DNA of 20,387 nt. Source: a bacterium (lineage in GTDB: Bacteria > Verrucomicrobiota > Verrucomicrobiae > JAJYAR01). The notes beneath the pieces are model-generated. The model was not told where the DNA came from, did not search any database, and was given only the letters and a program-made list of their open reading frames with translations. The stretch's first letter is position 1. The number at the start of each line of letters is the position of its first letter. The stretch is taken from the NCBI GenBank assembly GCA_021779435.1, contig JAJYAR010000009.1:1-20387 (forward strand), given 5' to 3'. Below are positions 12,312 to 19,108 of the stretch, piece after piece. Both the position numbers and the translations under genes were made by a program.

Positions 12312-13322
12312 TCACCGGATTCCGAACAGCTGCTGGAGAACGGCTTCGAGGTCCTTGCCGACCACCCACGTCCCTCGACGCTGCACGACCAAAGTCTTGC
12401 TCCGCTCGCGACGCTCGATCTCGGCATTCACGTCCACGATCAACGGCTTGTCCTGCTGCATCCCCAGCACCTCCATGCCGGTCAGGGGCGTCCACGCGAT
12501 CGGGATCCCGGTCCAGTTGAACGCGATCTCCCAACCGGCAACAGGGCCGGGCGGCAATGGCTTTGTGAGGAGCGACGGATACCGCGAAACGAAGTCCGGC
12601 AGCCGCGTCGTTGCGAGGCGGAGACGGACGACGGCCGGCATCTGGGCGAAGGCGTCCTGCATCGACCTGATCCGGCCCTCGCGCCAGCCGTTGAAGACGG
12701 CGAGTGGATCGATGCCCATCAGGTTCATCCCATTCCAGAAGCCCTGTTCATTGCGGCTCCCGAACTTCTTCCGGTTGTACCAACTCTGAAAGTCGCGCGT
12801 CACCATCAGCCCGATCTCGAAATGCAGATGAGCCCGGTCTCGCGGGATCACGGAATCCGAGCTGTGCCCCATCAAGCCGATCACCTGGCCCGCCTTGACC
12901 ATGGTCCCCACCCGCACCCCCGGGGCGATCTGCGCGAGGTGCGCGTACAACGTGTACACGGCCGGTGTCTGATCGGGGTGCTCGAGCACAATGTACCGAC
13001 CGTAGTTGCTGTTGCCGGCGACAGCGCTGATGTGGCGCACGACACCGTCCATCGCGGCAAACACTGAATCGGTTGGCTCGCCGCGGCGGTCCCGGGCGAC
13101 AGCCTTGACGTCGATGCCCTCGTGGAACTGGTGCCCGCCGCTTCGCACGCCACCAAAAGTCCCGGACTCGGCATCGCCGGAGCCCGCGTGCTGGATATAC
13201 GCCTCGAGCGGTTTCCGATCGGCCCAGCCCGTGTTCGGGGTCGGCCAGACCAGGCTCAGGTCGGCGGCCCGAAGGCACGTTGCAGCGAGAAGAAAGGTGA
13301 TGAGCCCCAGGAGTCTTTTCAT
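12312..13322 (-). CDS. exported M23-family metallopeptidase
   Basis: A 336-aa periplasmic protein with a signal peptide (MKRLLGLITFLLAATCLRAA). The LytM/M23 zinc site is complete: GHQFHEGIDVKA (HxxxD) near residue 67 and AHLHFEI (HxH) near 165. The active domain is about residues 55-175. A ~160-residue C-terminal extension, possibly beta-rich, is not recognised. There are no LysM or SH3 domains. It would cut peptide crosslinks in peptidoglycan, or activate amidases if it acts as a regulator. Its ATG overlaps the stop of the upstream lipoprotein gene (ATGA), so it is translated as the third member of the hemW operon. Confidence 0.88.
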   Translation of the reverse strand: MKRLLGLITFLLAATCLRAADLSLVWPTPNTGWADRKPLEAYIQHAGSGDAESGTFGGVRSGGHQFHEGIDVKAVARDRRGEPTDSVFAAMDGVVRHISAVAGNSNYGRYIVLEHPDQTPAVYTLYAHLAQIAPGVRVGTMVKAGQVIGLMGHSSDSVIPRDRAHLHFEIGLMVTRDFQSWYNRKKFGSRNEQGFWNGMNLMGIDPLAVFNGWREGRIRSMQDAFAQMPAVVRLRLATTRLPDFVSRYPSLLTKPLPPGPVAGWEIAFNWTGIPIAWTPLTGMEVLGMQQDKPLIVDVNAEIERRERSKTLVVQRRGTWVVGKDLEAVLQQLFGIR

Positions 13323-13843
13323 TTTGCGCCACCCCGGATGCGGATTCCCGCCCCGGTTTTCAACTCCTGAAGCAGGAGCGGCAGGTCCGCGTCCGCGACT
13401 TCGACGAATACGAACACCCCGTTGCCGGCTGCGGCGGCATCCAACCGCCTTGCCCCGAGCGGACGCTCTCCGGAGAGAAGAACCATCCGCCGGCTTCTCT
13501 CCGCGGCGGAAAGTCCCGCCAGCCGGGTGGCGGCCTCGGGCTTGAGAACGAAGAGCAGCCCCTTGCCGAGCTCCCGTTCGACAACCTCCACGCTTGCGAA
13601 ATCAACCGCGCTCAGAACCGGCTCCGCCTCGACGAGGACGCGCAACGCACTCTGGGGAAGCACCACGACCGACGGTGCGACGGCGGCGCGCGCATCTCGC
13701 GCGCCCGGACGTGCCGCCTCCGCGGATTGCGACGTCTCGAGGACAAAGCGCACCTGCGGGCCGACCGCGGTGCGCTGCCAGGATGCGGAACGGCACGAAG
13801 CCAGCGCGAGGCAGGCGAGGAGGATCGGCAGTGCCCGCCTCAT
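13319..13843 (-). CDS. putative lipoprotein with SecD-like domain features
   Basis: A 174-aa protein. Its N-terminus MRRALPILLACLALASC carries a lipobox (LASC, Cys17), so it should be lipid-anchored. The remainder (VRFVLETSQSAEAA... GKGLLFVLKPEAATRLAGLSAAERSRRMVLLSGERPLGARRLDAAAAGNGVFVFVEV) has a strand/helix pattern that reminds me of the periplasmic head of SecD. That resemblance is by eye and weak. The start at 13843 overlaps the hemW stop as ATGA; a longer frame upstream would lie inside hemW. It is translationally coupled to hemW before it and to the M23 peptidase after it. Function unknown. Confidence 0.8.
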   Translation of the reverse strand: MRRALPILLACLALASCRSASWQRTAVGPQVRFVLETSQSAEAARPGARDARAAVAPSVVVLPQSALRVLVEAEPVLSAVDFASVEVVERELGKGLLFVLKPEAATRLAGLSAAERSRRMVLLSGERPLGARRLDAAAAGNGVFVFVEVADADLPLLLQELKTGAGIRIRGGAK

Positions 13844-15030
13844 GCGAGTTCCGGCTCGCGATCGAACGCCGTCATGATTTCGGTGCCCACGGAATCGGCG
13901 ACCAATCGTCCGCGATCGGTCAGCCGCACTCGATTCCCGCTGCGCACGGCAAGCTCGTTCTCGACCAGCGCGTCCAAGGTGCGCTCGACGGAGGCCCACG
14001 GCGCGAGCGGCGCCCGGGTTCGCCAAACCCCCAGGTCGACGCCCTCGTTCATGCGCAATCCGAAGATCAACGCGTCCTCGGCCAGCAGCTCCGGCGTGAG
14101 CAGCTGCCGGTCCTCCGTGACGCGCTCACCGCGGTCCAGCCCGGCATGCCATTGCTCCAGGTCCGCAACATTGCCCCCGCGCAGCCCGCGCTGCTGCGAC
14201 GCCGCGGAGGGACCCAGCCCGACCCACTCCTGCATCCGCCAGGTATTAAGGTTGTGAAGACATGCGTGGCCGGGCCGGGCGAAATTGGATACCTCGTACT
14301 GCTCAAAGCCGGCATCGGCCAACTGCGACCAGGTGGCGCGATACAGCGCGGCCTCATTGTCGGGATCGAGTTTCACGCGGCCCTGCGACAGCTTCAACCA
14401 GAGCTTTGTGTCCTCCTCGAACGTGAGACAGTACGTGGACAGGTGATCGGGCGCCAGCGCCACGGCCTCCCGGATATCCCCGGCGAGTTCGGCGGCGGTC
14501 TGGCCCGGCAGCGCAAACATGAGGTCCAGGTTGACGCTGTGGAAGCCGGCAGCCCGGATGCGATCGTACGCCCGGTGAATCTGCGCAACCGTGTGGCGCC
14601 GCCCCAGCGCATCCAGCAGCGCCGGCTGGAAGCTCTGAACGCCCATCGACACCCGTGTCACGCCCGCGGCCAGCAGGACCTTGAGACGGGCGTCGGTGAC
14701 GGAGCCCGGCGCGAGTTCGACCGTCCACTCCGCCGGGATTCCCCCGCACCGCTGGCGGACAAGGTCGGCAAGATGCTCCAGATCGGGAGCGGCAAGCAGG
14801 CCGGGCGTGCCGCCGCCCCAGAAAACCGTCGTCACCGGCGCGTTCCAGTCGACCAGGTCGGTTTCACGCGCGATGTCCGTGAGGTACCGCTTGATCGACC
14901 CTGCGGTGGGAACAGCCTGGTAGAATGCGCAGAAATCGCAGGTCGAGGCACAAAACGGAACGTGCACGTACAGCCCCAGCGGCGACGAGGCCGTGTCAGC
15001 TTTAGCTTGCTCTGTGACTGCGCCAATCAT
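13840..15030 (-). CDS. hemW: HemW-like radical SAM protein (heme chaperone family)
   Basis: A 396-aa radical SAM enzyme. The iron-sulfur motif CASTCDFC (Cys27, Cys31, Cys34) is preceded by GLYVHVPF, and FWGGGTPGLL contains the SAM-binding glycines. SVNLDLMFALPGQTAAEL and YEVSNFARPGHACLHNLNTW are HemW/HemN-family signatures, as is the C-terminal winged-helix region (LRMNEGVDL). Only three Cys are present in the cluster motif, as in HemW rather than HemN. Two positions differ from the proteins I remember: HNLNTW has Thr where HNLNYW has Tyr, and GPSAAS has Ala where the His of GAH normally sits. First gene of a three-gene minus-strand operon. Alternative: a diverged coproporphyrinogen oxidase-like protein. 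Confidence 0.88.
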   Translation of the reverse strand: MIGAVTEQAKADTASSPLGLYVHVPFCASTCDFCAFYQAVPTAGSIKRYLTDIARETDLVDWNAPVTTVFWGGGTPGLLAAPDLEHLADLVRQRCGGIPAEWTVELAPGSVTDARLKVLLAAGVTRVSMGVQSFQPALLDALGRRHTVAQIHRAYDRIRAAGFHSVNLDLMFALPGQTAAELAGDIREAVALAPDHLSTYCLTFEEDTKLWLKLSQGRVKLDPDNEAALYRATWSQLADAGFEQYEVSNFARPGHACLHNLNTWRMQEWVGLGPSAASQQRGLRGGNVADLEQWHAGLDRGERVTEDRQLLTPELLAEDALIFGLRMNEGVDLGVWRTRAPLAPWASVERTLDALVENELAVRSGNRVRLTDRGRLVADSVGTEIMTAFDREPELA

Positions 15031-15073
15031 TAGTAACGCGTTTTACTTCCGCCCGGTTTTCACATCGCAAACA

Positions 15074-15997
15074 ATGCAAACCACACGAATTTCTCCCGCG
15101 AGAAAAATCACTTCCTGGTTGGGCGCCGCGCTCTGCCTCGCACTGCTCGCGGGTTGCGAAGCCGTGACGCTGACGAATCTTACGCCGACCTCGATCGACG
15201 AGAACCCGTCGCAGATTTACACGTTCACGCTTCGTGTGACGCCGCACACGACGACCGTTCTTCCGAGGACCATCGCTCCGCAGATCATCATCGACGGGAA
15301 GAACTTCCCCCTGCGGAAGAGCCAGCTCGGCGAAGGCATCTACGAATTCGAGTATCAGCTTCCGTCGGGCCGGGATGCGATCGCGTACTACTATCTGGTG
15401 AATTACGCGGTGGAGGGGAACAACATGGTCACCCAGCAGGAGGCCTACACCGAGATTCAGCACGCCAAGATCATCCATCGCAAGGTGGTGACGATGGACG
15501 CGAACCGCGGTCCCGTTGGCGCACGGATCACCATCGTTGGTCGCGGTTTCACGCCTTCCGACGTCGTTGCGTTCAACGACACGCCCGTTCGCACCGGTTT
15601 CGAGTCGCAGGCCGCGCTGAGCTTCTACGTCCCGGCGATGGACCCGAACCGCAACTACACCGTCTCGATCCAGAGTCCCGCCGGCAATTCGCTGGTTGGA
15701 ACCTTCCACATTGACGCGGGCAACGTCACCATCATGCCGTCCTCGCTCACCCTGCGTTCGGGCCAGCGCCAGCCGCTGACGTTCTCGTTGCAGAATCCGG
15801 CTCCTGCGGGTGGCACGCTTCTCGATGTCACGACCGATGTCCCGGACAGCGTGATCATGCCGGAAGTGATCGTTCCCCAGGGCCAGACAAGCGTCACGAT
15901 CAACGTCGAAGGCGGCAAGCCGGGCAGCGGCAGCCTCTATCTCAAGGGCTTCGGCTCCGGCGAAGTGACGGTGCCGGTGACCGTTTCCGCAAAGTAA
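15074..15997 (+). CDS. lipoprotein with an IPT/TIG-like domain
   Basis: A 307-aa exported protein. The N-terminus MQTTRISPARKITSWLGAALCLALLAGC ends in a clean lipobox (LAGC, Cys28). Residues ~30-135 form an uncharacterised beta-rich domain (ENPSQIYTFTLRVTPHTTTVLPRTIAPQIIIDGKNFPL). Residues ~140-215 look like an IPT/TIG immunoglobulin fold (MDANRGPVGARITIVGRGFTPSDVVAFNDTPVRTGFESQAALSFYVPA). Residues 215-307 are a third beta domain (LTLRSGQRQPLTFSLQNPAPAGGTLLDVTTDVPDSVIMP). The start at 15074 gives the best signal; an upstream in-frame ATG (14993) would overlap hemW. Only 43 bp separate it from divergent hemW. A strong terminator follows. Likely a surface or periplasmic binding or structural protein. 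Confidence 0.85.
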   Translation: MQTTRISPARKITSWLGAALCLALLAGCEAVTLTNLTPTSIDENPSQIYTFTLRVTPHTTTVLPRTIAPQIIIDGKNFPLRKSQLGEGIYEFEYQLPSGRDAIAYYYLVNYAVEGNNMVTQQEAYTEIQHAKIIHRKVVTMDANRGPVGARITIVGRGFTPSDVVAFNDTPVRTGFESQAALSFYVPAMDPNRNYTVSIQSPAGNSLVGTFHIDAGNVTIMPSSLTLRSGQRQPLTFSLQNPAPAGGTLLDVTTDVPDSVIMPEVIVPQGQTSVTINVEGGKPGSGSLYLKGFGSGEVTVPVTVSAK

Positions 15998-16020
15998 GCG
16001 AGAGACGCGACCTTCCTTTC

Positions 16021-16052
16021 AGCCCGGTGCGCTTTCACGCCCGGGCTTTTTT
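16021..16052 (+). terminator. rho-independent terminator after the IPT lipoprotein gene
   Basis: AGCCCGG (16021-16027) pairs with CCGGGCT (16041-16047). Inside it GCG pairs with CGC after a one-base bulge, leaving a 6-nt loop. The T-run TTTTTT starts at the stem foot. It lies 23 bp after the stop codon at 15997. Confidence 0.9.
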
Positions 16053-16093
16053 GTGGGTAGTTTCGGCGGCGCGGCGGCCAAGCGGAGAATGCC

Positions 16094-16254
16094 ATCGCAG
16101 ACAAATCTGCTCCTACCGCCGGACGATCCCCTGTAGGCAAATTCATTTGCGACCCGCCGCACCACCGTGTGCCACGCCCACGCCAAGCAATCGCAGATAA
16201 ATCTGCTCCTACAGGGCCGAATCTGCTCCCGGTAGGAGCAAATTCATTTGCGAC
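16094..16254. repeat. cluster of four GTAG-type REP stem-loops (two inverted pairs)
   Basis: Four related stem-loops. R1 (16094-16116) and R3 (16190-16212) read GTAGGAGCAGAT-TT-RTCTGCGAT on the minus strand. R2 (16133-16153) and R4 (16232-16254) read GTAGG-(AG)-CAAATTCATTTGCGAC on the plus strand, with R2 lacking AG. R2 and R4 are both followed by CCGCCGCACCAC. The pairs R1-R2 and R3-R4 thus form a duplicated inverted unit like a BIME. R4 contains the stop codon of the next gene. The remainder of 16053-16243 holds no gene. Confidence 0.88.
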
Positions 16255-17176
16255 CCGCCGCACCACGGTCCGCGTGAAGTTCGAGCTTCACCAGGAGGGG
16301 CCGGTGGTCGCTTGCGAGCGCGACGCCATCACCGTCGTGGATACGGGCAGTGCCATTGATCACGAGGGGCCGAAGCAGGGGTGAGACGAAGATATGGTCG
16401 ACCTTCGAATACGTGTCCTGCCGTTTGTAGGCATAGGTCCAGGTTTCCCCGCGCGAATCCGCGGCGGGCACCAGGAACGTCACCTCCTTCTCTCCGCGGC
16501 GCTGCAGGTGTTCGACCGCCCTGCTGGCACGGGTGTCGTTGCAGTCGCCAAGGAGGACGAACCGGGCGCTCGCCGGCTCCGGGAAACGCTTCAGGATCGC
16601 ATCGCGCACCGCCCTCGCCTCTCCCGAGCGACGGGTTGCGCTCTCGGGATCGTCCGGCCTCTCGGTGAGCCGGCTCTTCAGGTGCACCGCAAAGATCACG
16701 AGCTCACCCGCCTCTGTTGCGACCGCTGCCTGCAACAACCCGCGCTTCACCTTCTCCCGGCCCCCGAAGTAAGGGAAGTCGAGGTCCGACAACGTCGCCA
16801 CGCCCGATAGCGGACGTCTCGAAAGCAGGGCGACGTGCCGATCCTGGTCGGCGGCGAGCGCCAGGACTGAATGCGGGTAGTCGCAGCCCTCGGCCCGCAG
16901 ATCGCGGCACAGCTCGTCGAGAAATGGCTGCGAGCCCACCTCCTGCAGCACCAGGACATCCGCGTCGAGGGCGCGAATCACCCTGCGGAGCGCGGTCTTC
17001 TGGGTCTCGGGTTTCGGATACTCAGGACGAAACCCCGCTTCCGTGAGCCGGTCGGCGAGCCCGTAATTCTCAACGTTGTAGGTCGCGATCGTGAGCGTCT
17101 CGGCGCCCGCCGCTGCGACGGCCAACGAACAGGTGATCCCCAGGAACATCCGCGCGACAGGGTGATACGTGATCAT
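16244..17176 (-). CDS. exported endonuclease/exonuclease/phosphatase (EEP) family protein
   Basis: A 310-aa hydrolase of the DNase I-like fold. A signal peptide (ARMFLGITCSLAVAAAGA) leads into TLTIATYNVENYG (Asn34). Other active-site elements follow in order: LVLQEVG (Glu79, metal), VHLKS (His), LLGDCNDT (Asp/Asn), VDHIFVS, and ASDHRPLLVKL (catalytic His). It probably cleaves nucleic acid or a phosphodiester outside the cytoplasm. The ATG at 17176 (GGAG 10 nt upstream) gives a compact signal peptide. A GTG at 17212, with a strong GGAGGAGG about 7 nt before it, is an equally good start and would add 12 residues. The last codons and the TGA stop are provided by REP element R4. Confidence 0.85.
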   Translation of the reverse strand: MITYHPVARMFLGITCSLAVAAAGAETLTIATYNVENYGLADRLTEAGFRPEYPKPETQKTALRRVIRALDADVLVLQEVGSQPFLDELCRDLRAEGCDYPHSVLALAADQDRHVALLSRRPLSGVATLSDLDFPYFGGREKVKRGLLQAAVATEAGELVIFAVHLKSRLTERPDDPESATRRSGEARAVRDAILKRFPEPASARFVLLGDCNDTRASRAVEHLQRRGEKEVTFLVPAADSRGETWTYAYKRQDTYSKVDHIFVSPLLRPLVINGTARIHDGDGVALASDHRPLLVKLELHADRGAAGRK

Positions 17177-17231
17177 GTTCCAACGACTCCGGGGGGCTTC
17201 ATCCGCAGGCACCTTTACGCCTCCTCCGATC

Positions 17232-17245
17232 TCAGGCAAGCTTGC
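17232..17245. repeat. perfect 14-bp palindrome upstream of the EEP gene
   Basis: AGGCAAGCTTGCCT is fully self-complementary. It lies just upstream of the GGAGGAGG sequence and the GTG/ATG starts of the EEP gene, so it could be an operator or a leader hairpin. No regulator is identified. Confidence 0.5.
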
Positions 17246-17261
17246 CTTCGCCTACTCTTTT

Positions 17262-17340
17262 TTAGCCCGGTCGGCTTGGGGCGGCTCCCAGCACTCGTGT
17301 AACCTATTAGGTTACACTCTCCGCGCCTACCGGCCGGGCT
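17262..17340. promoter_or_regulatory. nested palindromes between the EEP and M48 genes
   Basis: The inner element, at 17297-17317, is a perfect 21-nt palindrome: GTGTAACCTA, a central T, then TAGGTTACAC. This is a typical geometry for a dimeric repressor site. Outer arms AGCCCGGTCGG (17262-17272) and CCGGCCGGGCT (17330-17340) pair over 11 bp with one wobble. The T-run lies on the wrong side of the stem for a terminator on either strand. It sits 121 bp upstream of the EEP start, so an operator for that gene is the simplest reading. Confidence 0.55.
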
Positions 17341-17372
17341 TCGCAGGCACCCGGCCTTGCAGCGCCCGACTC

Positions 17373-18614
17373 TCACCCATTCAGGGCGCGCTCGCGTTCC
17401 GCGATGGTGGGATGCGAGTAGTAGAATGCGCTGAACACCGGGTGCGGTGTCAGGTTGGTGAGGTTCTTTGAGGCGAGCTTCCGGAGCGCCCCGATCATCG
17501 GCGCGGCGCCATGCATGGCATCTCGTGCGAAGGCGTCCGCCTGGTATTCGTATCTCCGCATCAGCATGTTCGAGACCGGGGTGAACCAGAAGGTCACAAG
17601 CCCGCTCAGGAGCGCAAAGAGGAGAAGCGACGCGGCCATCTGGTCGGGTGGGAAGCCGAACGACGCGTTGAACCATGCGCTCTTCGCGAGCCAGGCGAGC
17701 GCGCCGAAGCCGACCAGAAGCGACACGGCGGACAACGCGATCATCTTCGGAATGTGCCCGCGACGGTAGTGTCCAATCTCATGCGCAAGCACCGCTTCGA
17801 GCTCCTCCGGTGTCAGCTGCGCGACCAGCGTGTCGAAAAGCACGATACGACGGAACCGTCCGAAGCCGGTGAAGTAGGCATTCGAGTGCCCGGAGCGCTT
17901 GGAGCCGTCGATCACCTCGATCGTCTTCGCGCGGAAGCCGGTCCTCTCACCGAGAGCCAGGAGACGGTCGCGGAGTTCACCCTCGGGCAGCGGCGTGAGC
18001 TTGTTGAACAGCGGAAGGATCAGCTTCGGGTACAACACGAGCATCAGAAGCTGGACGACAAAGATGAGGGCGAAGCCCCACAACCACCAGGTCGAGCCGG
18101 CCCATTTCACCACGATCAAGAGAGCCCAGAGCAGGGGGAAGCCGATCACGAAGCCGAGCGCGGCACCCTTGAGTTTGTCCGCAACCCAGAGCCCCGGCGT
18201 GCTCTTGTTGAAACCAAAGCGCTGCTCGATCCGGAACTGCTCCCACCATTCGAACGGCAGCGACGGGAGCGAAAGCAGCACGCCGGCAGCGAGGACCGCC
18301 AACGCGTGGTTCCACGTGCTTTGCGCGGAACCGAGATTGGCAAAATGCGAGAAGATCCACGGCAGGAGGCCGCTGAACACGACGACCGCCAGCACGAGCG
18401 TGTCGAAGACGTCCGTGATCATCCCGAACCTCGACTTGGTGAGGGTGTAATCGACGGACTTCGCGTACGTTGCGCCGTCCATGATCGCGCTCGCGGCGGG
18501 CGGCGGGCTCCCCGCGTGACGTCTTGTCTCAGCGCGATTCAAGGCGGTGAGAACGAGGCTGGCCGTGAGACGTAACGCCATCAGGACAGCAACGATCCAG
18601 ACTACGGAAGGCAT
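17373..18614 (-). CDS. M48-family (Ste24/CAAX-type) membrane metalloprotease
   Basis: A 413-aa integral membrane zinc protease. An N-terminal transmembrane helix (~3-24) and several more (~65-90, 103-120, 150-170 and 176-200) precede the active site LAHEIGHYRRGH (HEIGH, residues 278-282). Two further helices (~292-312 and 325-348) follow, then the third zinc ligand in RRYEYQADAFA. The layout and the RFGFNKSTPGLW motif are those of Ste24-type peptidases rather than the shorter HtpX. Bacterial members are thought to act in membrane or envelope protein quality control. Monocistronic on the minus strand, divergent from xseB. Confidence 0.92.
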   Translation of the reverse strand: MPSVVWIVAVLMALRLTASLVLTALNRAETRRHAGSPPPAASAIMDGATYAKSVDYTLTKSRFGMITDVFDTLVLAVVVFSGLLPWIFSHFANLGSAQSTWNHALAVLAAGVLLSLPSLPFEWWEQFRIEQRFGFNKSTPGLWVADKLKGAALGFVIGFPLLWALLIVVKWAGSTWWLWGFALIFVVQLLMLVLYPKLILPLFNKLTPLPEGELRDRLLALGERTGFRAKTIEVIDGSKRSGHSNAYFTGFGRFRRIVLFDTLVAQLTPEELEAVLAHEIGHYRRGHIPKMIALSAVSLLVGFGALAWLAKSAWFNASFGFPPDQMAASLLLFALLSGLVTFWFTPVSNMLMRRYEYQADAFARDAMHGAAPMIGALRKLASKNLTNLTPHPVFSAFYYSHPTIAERERALNG

Positions 18615-18834
18615 CGGGCCACTGCACCCGTTTTGGCAGCACGCCGCCAGTCAGAAATGTATCCATTTGGTCACCAAGGATCCCGTCGGGCGCCGGCGAA
18701 GATTTCCGGCCTCACGACGACGGACACCGGCGCTCGGCGGGACCGGATGTCCGCGCCGGACCTGCGGAAGCAGCGCTACTAGCGATGGAAAGATGGTTTG
18801 AAATGGGGGCTATGCGCCTCAACGTTGGGGAACC
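18615..18834. other. divergent intergenic region between the M48 protease and xseB
   Basis: 220 bp with no supported gene. It must hold both promoters, but no boxes stand out. One inverted repeat is visible: GGACACCGG (18722-18730) against CCGGATGTCC (18743-18752), imperfect. Short frames here have neither a credible start nor a recognisable product. Confidence 0.5.
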
Positions 18835-19080
18835 GTGGATGCCAAGGATGCCCAACTCTCGTTTGAATCAGCGCTCGAGAAGCTCGAAGCCATCGTCGAA
18901 TCGATGGAGTCGGGCGAAGTGCCTCTATCCGAGCTGCTGGCGAAATTCGAGGAGGGCACGCGGTTGCTCAAGGTATGCGAAGGCCGGCTGAAAGACGCCG
19001 AGCTGAAGATCGAGCAGCTGAAGAAGCAGAAGGATGGCTCGCTCGCGTTCGAGAAATTCGAAACCGATCGCGAAGCCTGA
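18835..19080 (+). CDS. xseB: exodeoxyribonuclease VII small subunit
   Basis: An 81-aa protein of typical XseB length and sequence: LSFESALEKLEAIVESMESGEVPLSELLAKFEEGTRLLKVCEGRLKDAELKIEQL. It is an all-helical, acidic coiled coil that binds the XseA large subunit to form the single-strand-specific exonuclease. xseA is not in the window. The start is GTG at 18835 (MDAKDAQ...), preceded by GGGGAA. dxs follows after 28 bp, and xseB-dxs (often with ispA) is a familiar bacterial neighbourhood. Confidence 0.95.
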   Translation: MDAKDAQLSFESALEKLEAIVESMESGEVPLSELLAKFEEGTRLLKVCEGRLKDAELKIEQLKKQKDGSLAFEKFETDREA

Positions 19081-19108
19081 ATTCCTCCCGGACTCCACTC
19101 GCCTCCTG

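Noticed and set aside
13594..15033. 479-aa open frame on the plus strand opposite hemW and the lipoprotein gene
   Set aside because: Arg/Pro/Gly/His-rich with no domain; an antisense by-product of GC-rich codon use in hemW.
16094..16254. Possible CRISPR array
   Set aside because: The repeats are palindromic, of alternating orientation and unevenly spaced, and no cas gene is present; they fit REP/BIME elements.
17262..17340. Terminator for the M48 protease gene
   Set aside because: The outer stem is followed by A rather than T on the minus strand, and the loop is over 50 nt; the T-run is on the wrong side for either direction.
18547..18801. 84-aa plus-strand frame upstream of xseB
   Set aside because: Overlaps the M48 gene start in antisense and is Arg-rich without motifs.
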